A DNA stretch of 8,623 bases from Planctomycetota bacterium (GTDB lineage: Bacteria; Planctomycetota; UBA1135; UBA2386). Within the stretch, counting starts at the first letter, position 1, and each line of letters starts with the position of its first letter. The notes beneath the pieces were generated by a model. That model saw nothing but the letters and a program-made list of their open reading frames with translations, was not told the DNA's origin and ran no database searches. The stretch covers positions 1 to 8,623 of the forward strand of contig CANGSN010000107.1 of assembly GCA_947455805.1 (NCBI GenBank). The letters run 5' to 3'. The translations under genes and the position numbers were made by a program. Positions 1 to 6,103 of this stretch are shown here, one piece after another.

Positions 1-303
1 CGCTGGCTCGAACAGCGCGGCGTGCCGCCGTCGGCGCTGGTCGACGACGGCGAAGGCCTGCGCACGCGCGACACCATGCGCCGCTGCCGCGACGCGTTCG
101 GGCTGCGCTCGGTGGTGGTGGTGACCAACGGCTTCCACCTGGCGCGCTCGGTGTTCCTGGCCCGGCACAGTGGGCTCGAGGCGATCGGCGTCGAAGCGCC
201 GGCGGGGGTCACCTACTCGCTCGGCACGATGCTGCGCAACCACGGCCGCGAAGTGCTGGCGCGCGCCTTCGCCTGCGGCGAGGTCTGCTGCGGCGAGCCG
301 TGA
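1..303 (+). CDS. SanA/YdcF-like (DUF218) protein, C-terminal part
   Basis: The reading frame is open from the first base, so the 5' end lies outside the window; 100 residues are visible before TGA at 301-303. The visible part follows E. coli SanA as I recall it: a WLxxxGVP segment, then GLRTRDTMRR (compare GFRTLDS in SanA), then VVVVTNGFHLARSVFLA (compare IIITQRFHCERALFIA), then a hydrophilic C-terminus. SanA is an inner-membrane-anchored protein linked to envelope permeability and vancomycin exclusion; the biochemical activity of DUF218 proteins is poorly defined. The N-terminal membrane anchor would be upstream and cannot be checked. A GTG at 22 could be mistaken for the start, but conserved residues continue upstream of it. 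The C-terminus is unusual in carrying a Cys-Gly-Glu-Val-Cys-Cys cluster. It converges on maf with only 10 bp between the stop codons. The family call is fairly sure; assignment to SanA rather than another DUF218 branch is less so. Confidence 0.8.
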   Translation, partial: RWLEQRGVPPSALVDDGEGLRTRDTMRRCRDAFGLRSVVVVTNGFHLARSVFLARHSGLEAIGVEAPAGVTYSLGTMLRNHGREVLARAFACGEVCCGEP

Positions 304-313
304 CCACCGCCGC

Positions 314-892
314 TCACGGCACCGCCAGTCCGAGCGCGCGCAGCTCCTGGCACAGCCGCAGCAGCGGCAGGCCGGTGATCGCCGTCTGGTCCTCGCCCTG
401 GAGGTGCGCGAACAGCGCGATGCCGAGGCCTTCGATCTTGTAGCTGCCGGCGCAGTCGAGCGGCGGCTCGGCGGCGACGTAGCGTTCGATCTCGGCGGCG
501 GTCAGCGGCCGCATGCGCAGGAACGTCGCGTCGACGAACTCGACCAGGCCGCCCGGGTGCGCGATCGCGACTGCGGTCAGCAGCTGGTGCTCCTTGCCCT
601 GCAGCCGCTGCAGCTGGGCGATGGCGTTCGGCACCGTGCCCGGCTTGTCGAGCACGGCGCCGTCGAGCGTCGCCGCCTGGTCGCCGCCGATCACGATGGC
701 GTCGGGGTGCTTCTTCTGCACCGCCAGCGCCTTCTGCTTGGCCAGTTCGCGCACGACCGCGAGCGGCTCCGGGGTGTTGCGCTTCACCGCGTCCTCGTCG
801 ACGCCGGGGGCTTCGCAGGCGAACGGCACCCGCAGGCGCTCGAGCAGCTGGCGGCGGTAGGGGGACGTGCTGGCGAGGACGAGTCGCGGCAT
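314..892 (-). CDS. maf: Maf-family nucleotide pyrophosphatase, YceF type (probable 7-methyl-GTP pyrophosphatase)
   Basis: Maf proteins hydrolyse non-canonical nucleoside triphosphates to the monophosphate and PPi in the cytoplasm; the YceF branch prefers m7GTP, the YhdE branch dTTP/UTP. The 192-residue protein has nearly the length of E. coli YceF. It opens with MPRLVLASTSPYRRQLLERL, the Maf nucleotide-binding start (S8, S10, R13, R14). It continues with VDE at 31-33, KQKA at 52-55, IGGDQ at 68-72 (acidic catalytic residue D71) and DKP at 82-84. The C-terminal block CAGSYKIEGLGIALF (147-161) and GLPLLRLCQ (174-182) resemble YceF more than YhdE, which is why the m7GTP substrate is proposed. 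The frame stays open upstream to 1234, but the conserved start fixes ATG at 892, with no clear Shine-Dalgarno before it. The gene diverges from the peroxidase gene (154 bp between starts) and probably has its own promoter. Confidence 0.93.
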   Translation of the reverse strand: MPRLVLASTSPYRRQLLERLRVPFACEAPGVDEDAVKRNTPEPLAVVRELAKQKALAVQKKHPDAIVIGGDQAATLDGAVLDKPGTVPNAIAQLQRLQGKEHQLLTAVAIAHPGGLVEFVDATFLRMRPLTAAEIERYVAAEPPLDCAGSYKIEGLGIALFAHLQGEDQTAITGLPLLRLCQELRALGLAVP

Positions 893-1046
893 GGGCAGGC
901 AGCTTGCGGCGGCGGCGACCGGCGCGCCATGGTGGTCCCGCAGCATCCCGGCGCGACCTTGGCTCGAACCCAAAGCCGGTCGTAATCTCGGCCGCGTTGG
1001 GACATTGTCCACCTTCCCGCCGAGGTCACGGCGGACCAGCACCTTC
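893..1046. promoter_or_regulatory. Divergent intergenic region of maf and the peroxidase gene, with a short palindrome
   Basis: These 154 bp separate the divergent start codons of maf (892) and the cytochrome c peroxidase gene (1047), so they should hold both promoters. No convincing -35/-10 pair could be picked out. The only symmetric site is GGACATTGTCC at 1000-1010, two perfect 5-base arms around a central T, 36 bp upstream of the peroxidase start. It could be an operator but does not match the FNR box (TTGAT-N4-ATCAA) and could occur by chance. Confidence 0.35.
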
Positions 1047-2147
1047 ATGAAGATCGCCATCCTGTTGTCCTGCGGCGCCCTGCCGCTGTTCCCCCTGCTC
1101 TCCATGGGCGGCGACCAGCCCGTCGCCGCGGTGGCATCGGCTGTGGCTTCGTCGGGCTCGGCGCCGTCGAGCGAGGCGCCGGTCGGAAGCGAACAAGGCC
1201 AGGACCCGGCGAAGAAGACGCCGCGGCCGCGCATCGACTACCAGATGGTGAAGACGATGTTCGGCAACGATCCGTCGGCGCCGGCGGTCGACAACCCGAG
1301 CACGCCGGAGAAGGTCGCGCTCGGCAAGGCGCTCTACCACGAGAAGCACCTGTCGAAGAACGGCAACCTCAGCTGCGCGTCGTGCCACGACCTCGCCACC
1401 TACGGCGTCGACAACAAGCCGACGTCGCCGGGCAGCGACGGCAAGAACGGCGAGCGCAACACGCCGACCGTCTACAACGCCGCGCGCCAGTTCGCGCAGT
1501 TCTGGGACGGCCGCGCCGCGACGGTCGAGGAGCAATCGGTGATGCCGGTGGTGAACCCGGTCGAGCACGGGCTCGCCGACGAGGCGGCGCTGGTCGCCAA
1601 GATCAAGGAGAAGGCGGAGCTGGTCGACGGCTTCAAGAAGGCGTTCCCGGCCGACGCCGATCCGGTGACCGCCGCCAACTTCAAGCTGGCGATCGGCGCC
1701 TTCGAGCGCACGCTCGTCACCAAGTCGCGGTGGGACGAGTACCTCGACGGCAACCAGAAGGCGCTGACCAACGAGGAGCTGGCCGGCCTGAAGACCTTCA
1801 TGGACTCGATGTGCACCACGTGCCACATGACGCGCCTGCTCGGTGGGCAAATGTACCAGAAGCTCGGTCTGACCAAGCCCTACACTGGCGCCGACACCGG
1901 GCGCATGCAGGTGACGAAGAGCGAGGCCGACAAGCACATCTTCAAGGTGCCGACGCTGGTCAACTGCGAGAAGACCGCGCCGTACTACCACGACGGCTCG
2001 ATCGCGACGCTCGAAGAGGCGGTCAAGCACATGGCCGAGGTCCAGCTCGGCCAGCAGCTGACGCCGGAGAAGATCGCGTCGATCGTGACCTTCCTGAAGG
2101 CGACCACCGGCCCGCTGCCGGAAGAGTTCGCGCCGAAGAAGCAGTGA
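1047..2147 (+). CDS. Di-haem cytochrome c peroxidase, exported
   Basis: Bacterial cytochrome c peroxidases reduce H2O2 to water in the periplasm with electrons from small c-type cytochromes. The 366-residue protein starts with a signal-peptide-like stretch (about 1-22) and an Ala/Ser/Pro-rich linker to about 60. It has two haem c motifs, CASCH (110-114, peroxidatic haem) and CTTCH (256-260, electron-transfer haem). Aligned by eye to the remembered Pseudomonas aeruginosa enzyme, FWDGR (152-156), Q163, E173 (equivalent of catalytic E114), PYYHDG (312-317) and M329 (equivalent of M275, second-haem ligand) are conserved. The distal ligand of the resting peroxidatic haem, H71 in Pseudomonas, falls on S130 here, in a PGSDGKNGERN loop. 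The enzyme may therefore not need reductive activation; that is an inference. ATG 1047 was chosen because it begins the signal peptide; the frame is open upstream to 867 but that part looks non-coding. No good Shine-Dalgarno is present. It appears to be a single-gene unit, probably oxidative-stress related. Confidence 0.93.
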   Translation: MKIAILLSCGALPLFPLLSMGGDQPVAAVASAVASSGSAPSSEAPVGSEQGQDPAKKTPRPRIDYQMVKTMFGNDPSAPAVDNPSTPEKVALGKALYHEKHLSKNGNLSCASCHDLATYGVDNKPTSPGSDGKNGERNTPTVYNAARQFAQFWDGRAATVEEQSVMPVVNPVEHGLADEAALVAKIKEKAELVDGFKKAFPADADPVTAANFKLAIGAFERTLVTKSRWDEYLDGNQKALTNEELAGLKTFMDSMCTTCHMTRLLGGQMYQKLGLTKPYTGADTGRMQVTKSEADKHIFKVPTLVNCEKTAPYYHDGSIATLEEAVKHMAEVQLGQQLTPEKIASIVTFLKATTGPLPEEFAPKKQ

Positions 2148-2174
2148 GCGGACAGCGGTAGGTTCGTCGGTGAC

Positions 2175-2188
2175 GCGCCGGCAGGCGC
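2175..2188 (+). terminator. Weak hairpin behind the peroxidase gene
   Basis: GCGCC (2175-2179) and GGCGC (2184-2188) pair around a GGCA loop, 28 bases after the peroxidase stop codon. There is no T-tract, and such short GC stems are frequent in DNA of this composition. The 123-bp gap before thrS (2148-2270) otherwise shows no recognisable site. Confidence 0.2.
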
Positions 2189-2270
2189 ATCGACGGCGGA
2201 GGTTCTGCGGAGCACGCGGGCGCGCGACGTGGCGAGTCGCTAGCTTTCTCGCCCGAACTCCGAACGATCC

Positions 2271-4265
2271 ATGACCGCTTCCTCCGCTCCCTCCGTTCGT
2301 TCCCGCCTCGAGCAGGCGGGCAAGCTGGCCGCCGACACCGTCGCGGCCTACGCGCTGCTGCCGGGCCAGCTCGGCCCGCAGAAGCAGCTCGTCGACCTGC
2401 ATTCGCCGGTGCCGGAGGGGACGACGGAACTGCAGCCGGTCGCGGCGAAGTCCGCCGATGCGCTGCCGGTGATCCGCCACAGCTCGGCGCACGTCATGGC
2501 CGACGCCGTGCAGCGGTTGTTCCCGGGCACCAAGGTCGCGTTCGGTCCGGCGACCGACAACGGCTTCTACTACGACTACGACCGGCCGGGTGGCCAGTTC
2601 AGCGACGACGACCTGCGCGCCATCGAGCAGAAGATGGCCGAGATCGTGCAGAAGGACAGCCCGTTCGTGCGCGAGGTGCCGAACCCGGCCGAGGTGCGGG
2701 CCCTGCTGACCCGCATGGGCGAGACCTACAAGCTCGAGCACTTCGAGCGCCTGCTCGCCGCCGGCGCCGAGATCTCGATCTACCGCCACGGCGACTGGAT
2801 CGACCTGTGCGAAGGGCCGCACGTGCCGTCGACGCGCTTCCTGAAGGTGTTCCAGCTGACCGGCACCGCCGGCGCCTACTGGCGCGGCGACGAACGCAAC
2901 CCGCAGCTGCAGCGCATCCACGGCACCGCCTTCGCGGACGAGAAGGCGCTGAAGGAGTACCTGAAGCAGCTCGAGGAGGCCAAGCAGCGCGACCACCGCA
3001 AGCTCGGCAAGGAACTGCACCTCGTCCACTTCCACCCGTGGGCGCCGGCGTCGCCGTTCTTCCTGCCGCGCGGCGCCTTCGTCTACAAGCAGCTCGTCGA
3101 CTACATGCGCGACTGGTACGTGGCGCAGAACTACGTCGAGGTCGTCACGCCGCAGATCTTCGACCGCAAGCTGTTCGAGACCTCGGGCCACCTGCCGGCC
3201 TACACGCCGAACATGTTCTTCGCGTCGACCGCCGACGACGTCGCGGTGGTCGGCGAGGCACTGGCGAAGGAGAGCGATCGTTCGCCGCAGCACCTCGCCA
3301 AGGTCGTGCAGGACCACCTGCACTGGGGCGTCAAGCCGATGAACTGCCCGGGGCACTGCCTCGTGTTCGGCTTCGACCTGAAGAGCTACCGCGACCTGCC
3401 GCTGCGCATGGCCGACTTCGGCCGCCTGCACCGCTACGAGCGCTCGGGCGTCACCGCCGGCCTCACCCGCGTGCGCACGTTCTCGCAGGACGACGCGCAC
3501 ATCTTCTGCGCGATGGAGCAGGTGCAGGGCGAGATCGAGCAGTTCATCAAGCTCGTCTACTCGGTCTACCAGGACTTCGGTTTCACCGAGGTGCGCGTCG
3601 TCATCGCCACGCGCCCCGACCAGCGCCTCGGCAGCGACGAGGTCTGGGACAAGGCCGAACAGGCGCTCGTCCAGGGCGTCACCGGCGCCAAGCTCGCCTA
3701 CGAGATCGCGCCGGGCGAGGGTGCCTTCTACGGGCCGAAGATCGAGTTCCACCTGAAGGACGCGCTCGGCCGCAGCTGGCAGCTCGGCACCATGCAGGTC
3801 GACTTCAACCTGCCGGAGCGCTTCGACCTCGCCTACGTCGCCGCCAACAACGAACGCGTGCGGCCGGTGATGCTGCACCGCGCCGTCCTCGGCAGCATCG
3901 AGCGCTTCCTCGGTGTGCTGATCGAGCACTGCAGCGGCGCCTTCCCGACCTGGCTCGCCCCCGAGCAGATCGCGCTGCTGACCGTGCACGAGCGCTTCGC
4001 CGACTTCGCCAACGAGGTCGCCGCGGAGTTCAAGAAGCACGGGCTGCGCGTCGTGGTCGACACCAGCAACGACAAGCTCGGCGCCAAGATCCGCAACGCG
4101 CGCAACCTGCGCCTGCCGTACCTCGCCGTCATCGGCGAGCGCGAGATGGAGGCGAAGGCACTGGCGGTGCGCTCGCGCGACGAGAACAAGGAACTCGGTG
4201 CCTTGCCGGTCGCGGACGTGCTGCAGCGGCTCTTGCGCGAGAACGTGCCGCCGTCGCGGCGGTGA
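2271..4265 (+). CDS. thrS: Threonyl-tRNA synthetase
   Basis: This cytoplasmic class II enzyme attaches threonine to tRNA-Thr and hydrolyses mischarged Ser-tRNA-Thr. The 664-residue protein has an N-terminal TGS-like region (about 18-62), whose first strands are not recognisable. The editing domain shows HSSAH (H70, H74) and DLCEGPH (C180, H184), at spacings like E. coli H73/H77/C182/H186. The catalytic core follows: KPMNCPGH with zinc ligand C359, motif 2 around R388 (GRLHRYERSG), DDAH with H410, MLHR with H536 and motif 3 GSIERF (R545). The anticodon-binding domain begins at about 563 (WLAPEQIALL). Residues 317-354, between the NMF segment and KPMNCPGH, are about 27 longer than in E. coli as remembered; the extra part is hydrophilic, apparently helical. 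All three zinc ligands and the editing residues are present, so both activities are expected. ATG 2271 lacks a Shine-Dalgarno, but the frame fits. The SUI1-like gene follows after 4 bp. Confidence 0.97.
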   Translation: MTASSAPSVRSRLEQAGKLAADTVAAYALLPGQLGPQKQLVDLHSPVPEGTTELQPVAAKSADALPVIRHSSAHVMADAVQRLFPGTKVAFGPATDNGFYYDYDRPGGQFSDDDLRAIEQKMAEIVQKDSPFVREVPNPAEVRALLTRMGETYKLEHFERLLAAGAEISIYRHGDWIDLCEGPHVPSTRFLKVFQLTGTAGAYWRGDERNPQLQRIHGTAFADEKALKEYLKQLEEAKQRDHRKLGKELHLVHFHPWAPASPFFLPRGAFVYKQLVDYMRDWYVAQNYVEVVTPQIFDRKLFETSGHLPAYTPNMFFASTADDVAVVGEALAKESDRSPQHLAKVVQDHLHWGVKPMNCPGHCLVFGFDLKSYRDLPLRMADFGRLHRYERSGVTAGLTRVRTFSQDDAHIFCAMEQVQGEIEQFIKLVYSVYQDFGFTEVRVVIATRPDQRLGSDEVWDKAEQALVQGVTGAKLAYEIAPGEGAFYGPKIEFHLKDALGRSWQLGTMQVDFNLPERFDLAYVAANNERVRPVMLHRAVLGSIERFLGVLIEHCSGAFPTWLAPEQIALLTVHERFADFANEVAAEFKKHGLRVVVDTSNDKLGAKIRNARNLRLPYLAVIGEREMEAKALAVRSRDENKELGALPVADVLQRLLRENVPPSRR

Positions 4266-4269
4266 GGCC

Positions 4270-4608
4270 GTGGCCGGGCGCTTCCCACTCGTCGGCGACT
4301 GCCCGCGCTGCCAGAAGTCGCAGGCGAAGTGCCGCTGTGCTGCCGCCATCGCCGCGGCCGTGCGGCCGGCCGGCGACGGCTTCGTGCGCGTGCGCCGCGA
4401 AGTGCGCAACGGCAAGCCGCTGACCGTGGTCTTCGACCTGCCGTGCAACGCCGCCGAGCTCGTCGCGATGGCGGCGAAGCTGAAGGCCAGATGCGGCACC
4501 GGCGGCACCGCCAAGGACGGCGCGATCGAGTTGCAGGGCGAGCACCGCGACCGCGTCGTCGCCTGGCTCGAAGCGGCGGGGCACAAGGTCAAGCTCGCCG
4601 GCGGTTGA
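4270..4608 (+). CDS. SUI1/eIF1-like translation factor (YciH family) with N-terminal Cys cluster
   Basis: The SUI1 fold is that of eIF1, which guards start-codon selection in eukaryotes and archaea; the bacterial form (YciH) binds the small ribosomal subunit but its role is unsettled. The 112-residue protein carries a Cys cluster CPRCQKSQAKCRC (C11, C14, C21, C23), which could hold one zinc ion. It also has the SUI1 core: VRNGKPLTVVFDL (45-57), KLKARCGTGGT (70-80) and AIELQGEHRDRV (85-96), ending in GHKVKLAGG. The GTG at 4270 is the best start: it lies 4 bases past the thrS stop, and earlier in-frame starts would overlap thrS by many codons. The thrS stop itself lies in TGAGG, two bases before the GTG, so translation probably relies on coupling to thrS. 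The two genes form a likely translation operon. Family assignment is secure; function in bacteria is not. Confidence 0.9.
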   Translation: MAGRFPLVGDCPRCQKSQAKCRCAAAIAAAVRPAGDGFVRVRREVRNGKPLTVVFDLPCNAAELVAMAAKLKARCGTGGTAKDGAIELQGEHRDRVVAWLEAAGHKVKLAGG

Positions 4609-4646
4609 CGGGTGGCCGTCGACCATCGCGGCCGCCGGCGTCGCGT

Positions 4647-4680
4647 CAGAGGCTGAGAGAGAATCCTCTCGAAGCCTCTG
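4647..4680 (+). terminator. Hairpin 1 downstream of the SUI1-like gene
   Basis: CAGAGGCT (4647-4654) pairs with AGCCTCTG (4673-4680), and the stem continues inward with GAGAG (4655-4659) and CTCTC (4666-4670) after a two-base bulge (GA, 4671-4672). This gives 13 pairs and a 6-base loop. It begins 38 bases after the SUI1-like stop and may end the thrS transcript. There is no T-tract, so it is not a textbook intrinsic terminator. Confidence 0.45.
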
Positions 4681-4681
4681 C

Positions 4682-4701
4682 GCGGCTGCGAATGCAGCCG
4701 C
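4682..4701. repeat. Hairpin 2, perfect 8-bp stem with GAAT loop
   Basis: GCGGCTGC (4682-4689) and GCAGCCGC (4694-4701) are exact reverse complements around a four-base GAAT loop. The hairpin sits in the middle of the 4647-4750 element, directly after hairpin 1, and would form on either strand. Confidence 0.5.
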
Positions 4702-4712
4702 CAAACATGATT

Positions 4713-4750
4713 CTGAGAGCCCGTAGCATGATTTTCTCTCGGGCTCTCAG
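4713..4750 (-). terminator. Hairpin 3, perfect 11-bp inverted repeat overlapping the methyltransferase stop
   Basis: CTGAGAGCCCG (4713-4723) and CGGGCTCTCAG (4740-4750) are exact reverse complements separated by 16 bases. The methyltransferase stop codon (4747-4749, minus strand) lies inside the right arm, so this hairpin forms at the very end of that transcript. It may serve as its terminator, though no uridine run follows. Confidence 0.45.
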
Positions 4751-5613
4751 CGGCGGCGCGCGACGACGACGAAGCTGCTGTCGAACAGCGGCCCGCAGCG
4801 ACCGAGCAGCGCCACCAGCGGGTTCCGCTGCGGCTTCGGCGACGTGCGCACCAGCAGCACGTCCATGCCGAGCCGTTCGCGCAGGTAGCGCACCAGCACC
4901 GACGGCCGGAAGAACGTCAGGTGGTGGCGCGTGTTGAAGTGCCGGCCGGCCCGGCGGCGCAGCCCGCAGCGGTCGGCCAGCGTCTTCAGGCGGTTGCTCA
5001 GCGAGCCGAGGTTCGGCATGCCGAGGTAGAGCACGCCGCCCGGCCGCAGCAGCGCGCGGCAGGTCGCCAGGTAGCGGCCCGGGTCCTTCGGATGCTCGAT
5101 CACCTGGTCGAGCCAAAGCGCGTCGAACGGCGCGACGCGGCCCGGCAGCAGGTGGAAGTCGCCGCAGTGCACCGGCACGCCCTCGCGTTCGGCGACCGCG
5201 GCGGTGGTCGTCGGATCGACGTCGTAGCCTTCCGGCTGCCAGCCGTTCGCCTTCGCCACCTGCAGTTCGAGGCCGTCGCCGCAGCCGACCATCAGCACGC
5301 GCCGGCCGGTGGCGTGTTGGTGCAGCAGCTCGAGGCCGCGCTGTTTGCCCGCGAGGCGGGTGGCCGGGCGACTGCGGAACGTCGCCGCCTTGGCGTCGTC
5401 GGGATGCAGGTTGATGTAGCCGGCGTAGAACCGCTGCAGCGCCGCGTCGCTGTACTGCGGGTTCATGAACTCGACGCCGCAGCCGCGGCAGCGGTCGATG
5501 CCGTGGCCGCGGAAGTCGATCAGCCGCCGCACCAGCGGGCCGCCGTCGCAAAGCGGGCAGGTGGTGCGCGGACGGTCGTAGTCGGTTGCGGCAGGCGAGG
5601 CTTCGGCGGCCAT
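4747..5613 (-). CDS. Class I SAM-dependent methyltransferase with N-terminal zinc knuckle
   Basis: The 288-residue protein begins with a four-Cys zinc knuckle, CPLC (C19, C22) and CRGC (C42, C45), followed by VEFMNPQYSDAALQRFYAGY, the layout of many Methyltransf_23-type enzymes. The Rossmann fold has SAM motif I VLMVGCGDG (106-114), GYDVDP (129-134) in the position that normally contacts the ribose, FDALWLDQVIEH (163-174) and the LLRPGGVLYLGMPN post-motif (188-201). A HHLTFF segment (230-235) is typical of the family before the last helix. The acceptor cannot be told from sequence; relatives modify sugars, lipids or small metabolites. ATG 5613 was preferred to the GTG at 5655, since the 14 extra residues look non-conserved; neither has a Shine-Dalgarno. 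The stop codon lies within the palindromic element 4647-4750. Neighbours give no pathway clue and it appears monocistronic. Confidence 0.88.
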   Translation of the reverse strand: MAAEASPAATDYDRPRTTCPLCDGGPLVRRLIDFRGHGIDRCRGCGVEFMNPQYSDAALQRFYAGYINLHPDDAKAATFRSRPATRLAGKQRGLELLHQHATGRRVLMVGCGDGLELQVAKANGWQPEGYDVDPTTTAAVAEREGVPVHCGDFHLLPGRVAPFDALWLDQVIEHPKDPGRYLATCRALLRPGGVLYLGMPNLGSLSNRLKTLADRCGLRRRAGRHFNTRHHLTFFRPSVLVRYLRERLGMDVLLVRTSPKPQRNPLVALLGRCGPLFDSSFVVVARRR

Positions 5614-5690
5614 GGGCGGCGCAGCATGCCACGCTGGGAGGAAGCCTGCACGCACCGACCTGGGTGGGACTGGTGGGCTCCGCAGCCGAT

Positions 5691-5707
5691 GGCCACCGCC
5701 GGTGGCT
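5691..5707 (-). terminator. Hairpin behind the DUF1488-like gene
   Basis: GCCACC (5692-5697) and GGTGGC (5701-5706) pair around a GCC loop, with a possible G-T wobble closing 5691/5707. It lies 14 bases beyond the stop codon of the small gene on the minus strand and before the methyltransferase start. No T-tract follows, so the call is tentative. Confidence 0.3.
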
Positions 5708-5721
5708 CTGACCGAGCCCCT

Positions 5722-6003
5722 TCAGCTGCCCAGCTTCAGGCAGGTGGCCTGGCCTTCGTCGATGCGCACGCGCCAGCGGTCGCCGGGCGCCGTGGCGTGA
5801 CGCTTGAGGTGGGCGGTGGCGATGGCGCGCGCGAACTTGCGGAACTGCACCATCGTGCCGTCATGGTCGCCGAGGCGACGCCAGCGCTCGAAGGCTCGTT
5901 CGTCGACCCAGCATTCGACCGCGACGCCGTGGGCCACGAACTGGAACTCGAAGTGCACGGCATCGAGGGCCGTGGTGATCGCGTTCGTCGCGTGCGTGAT
6001 CAT
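5722..6003 (-). CDS. Small DUF1488-like protein of unknown function
   Basis: The frame encodes 93 residues with strongly GC-biased third codon positions, which supports a real gene. It has a beta-rich start (VHFEFQFVAHGVAVECWVDE), a charged helix FERWRRLGD, then FRKFARAIATAHLKRH and RWRVRIDEGQ. The order of V-x-F, V-x-C-x-V, F-x-x-x-R-x-x-I and a closing strand resembles small DUF1488 proteins, but the match was made by memory and is weak. No signal peptide or membrane segment is seen, so it is probably cytoplasmic. Starts are uncertain: ATG 6003 is favoured because codon use changes upstream of it, but ATG 6033 (103 residues) and further upstream starts to 6150 are open in frame. None has a Shine-Dalgarno. 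It is separated from both same-strand neighbours by more than 100 bp. Confidence 0.65.
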   Translation of the reverse strand: MITHATNAITTALDAVHFEFQFVAHGVAVECWVDERAFERWRRLGDHDGTMVQFRKFARAIATAHLKRHATAPGDRWRVRIDEGQATCLKLGS

Positions 6004-6103
6004 GCTGGCTGCATCGACACGAACGCACCGCATCCGCACTGGGGCAGGTGCTTGGGGTGAAGTCCGTAGCGGCCCGCGGCGAGACCGGTCGCGCGACCCG
6101 GCG

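Larger units (their letters stand above)
4647..4750. repeat. Three-hairpin palindromic element with imperfect terminal inverted repeats (REP/MITE-like candidate)
   Basis: This intergenic block between two convergent genes is built from three perfect or near-perfect hairpins. The outer ends are related: the left end reads CAGAGGCTGAGAGAGAATC and the reverse complement of the right end reads CTGAGAGCCCGAGAGAAAAT, matching at most positions with two small gaps. The heptamer CATGATT occurs twice (4706-4712 and 4727-4733), 21 bases apart. The stretch 4703-4739 is 22/37 A or T, unlike its GC-rich surroundings. No transposase and no obvious target-site duplication is present. It could be a dispersed non-autonomous repeat or a bidirectional terminator; copy number in the genome would decide. 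Confidence 0.55.

Noticed and set aside
893..1234. N-terminal extension of Maf to residue 306
   Set aside because: The Maf start motif begins at ATG 892; the upstream part runs into the peroxidase gene and has no conserved sequence.
2232..2252. Small stem GCGAG/CTCGC in the thrS leader as a possible regulatory RNA (T-box or ThrRS operator)
   Set aside because: Only five pairs with an 11-base loop; no T-box sequence and no tRNA-like anticodon mimic could be seen.
2807..4423. 538-codon plus-strand frame overlapping thrS
   Set aside because: Arg/Ala/Pro-rich out-of-frame translation of thrS; the thrS frame carries all catalytic motifs.
1026..4592. Open frame of 1188 codons on the minus strand across the peroxidase and thrS genes
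   Set aside because: It is antisense to two confidently identified genes, is made of low-complexity Arg/Val/Leu/Glu-rich sequence without motifs, and is the expected shadow of GC-biased codon use.
4646..4746. Possible protein-coding extension across the hairpin element on the minus strand, in the frame shifted relative to the methyltransferase
   Set aside because: The methyltransferase frame stops at 4747; the overlapping frame has no recognisable product, and the DNA is better explained by hairpin structure.
4647..4750. Integron attC site
   Set aside because: The required RYYYAAC and GTTRRRY core sites are absent and there is no gene-cassette structure or integrase.
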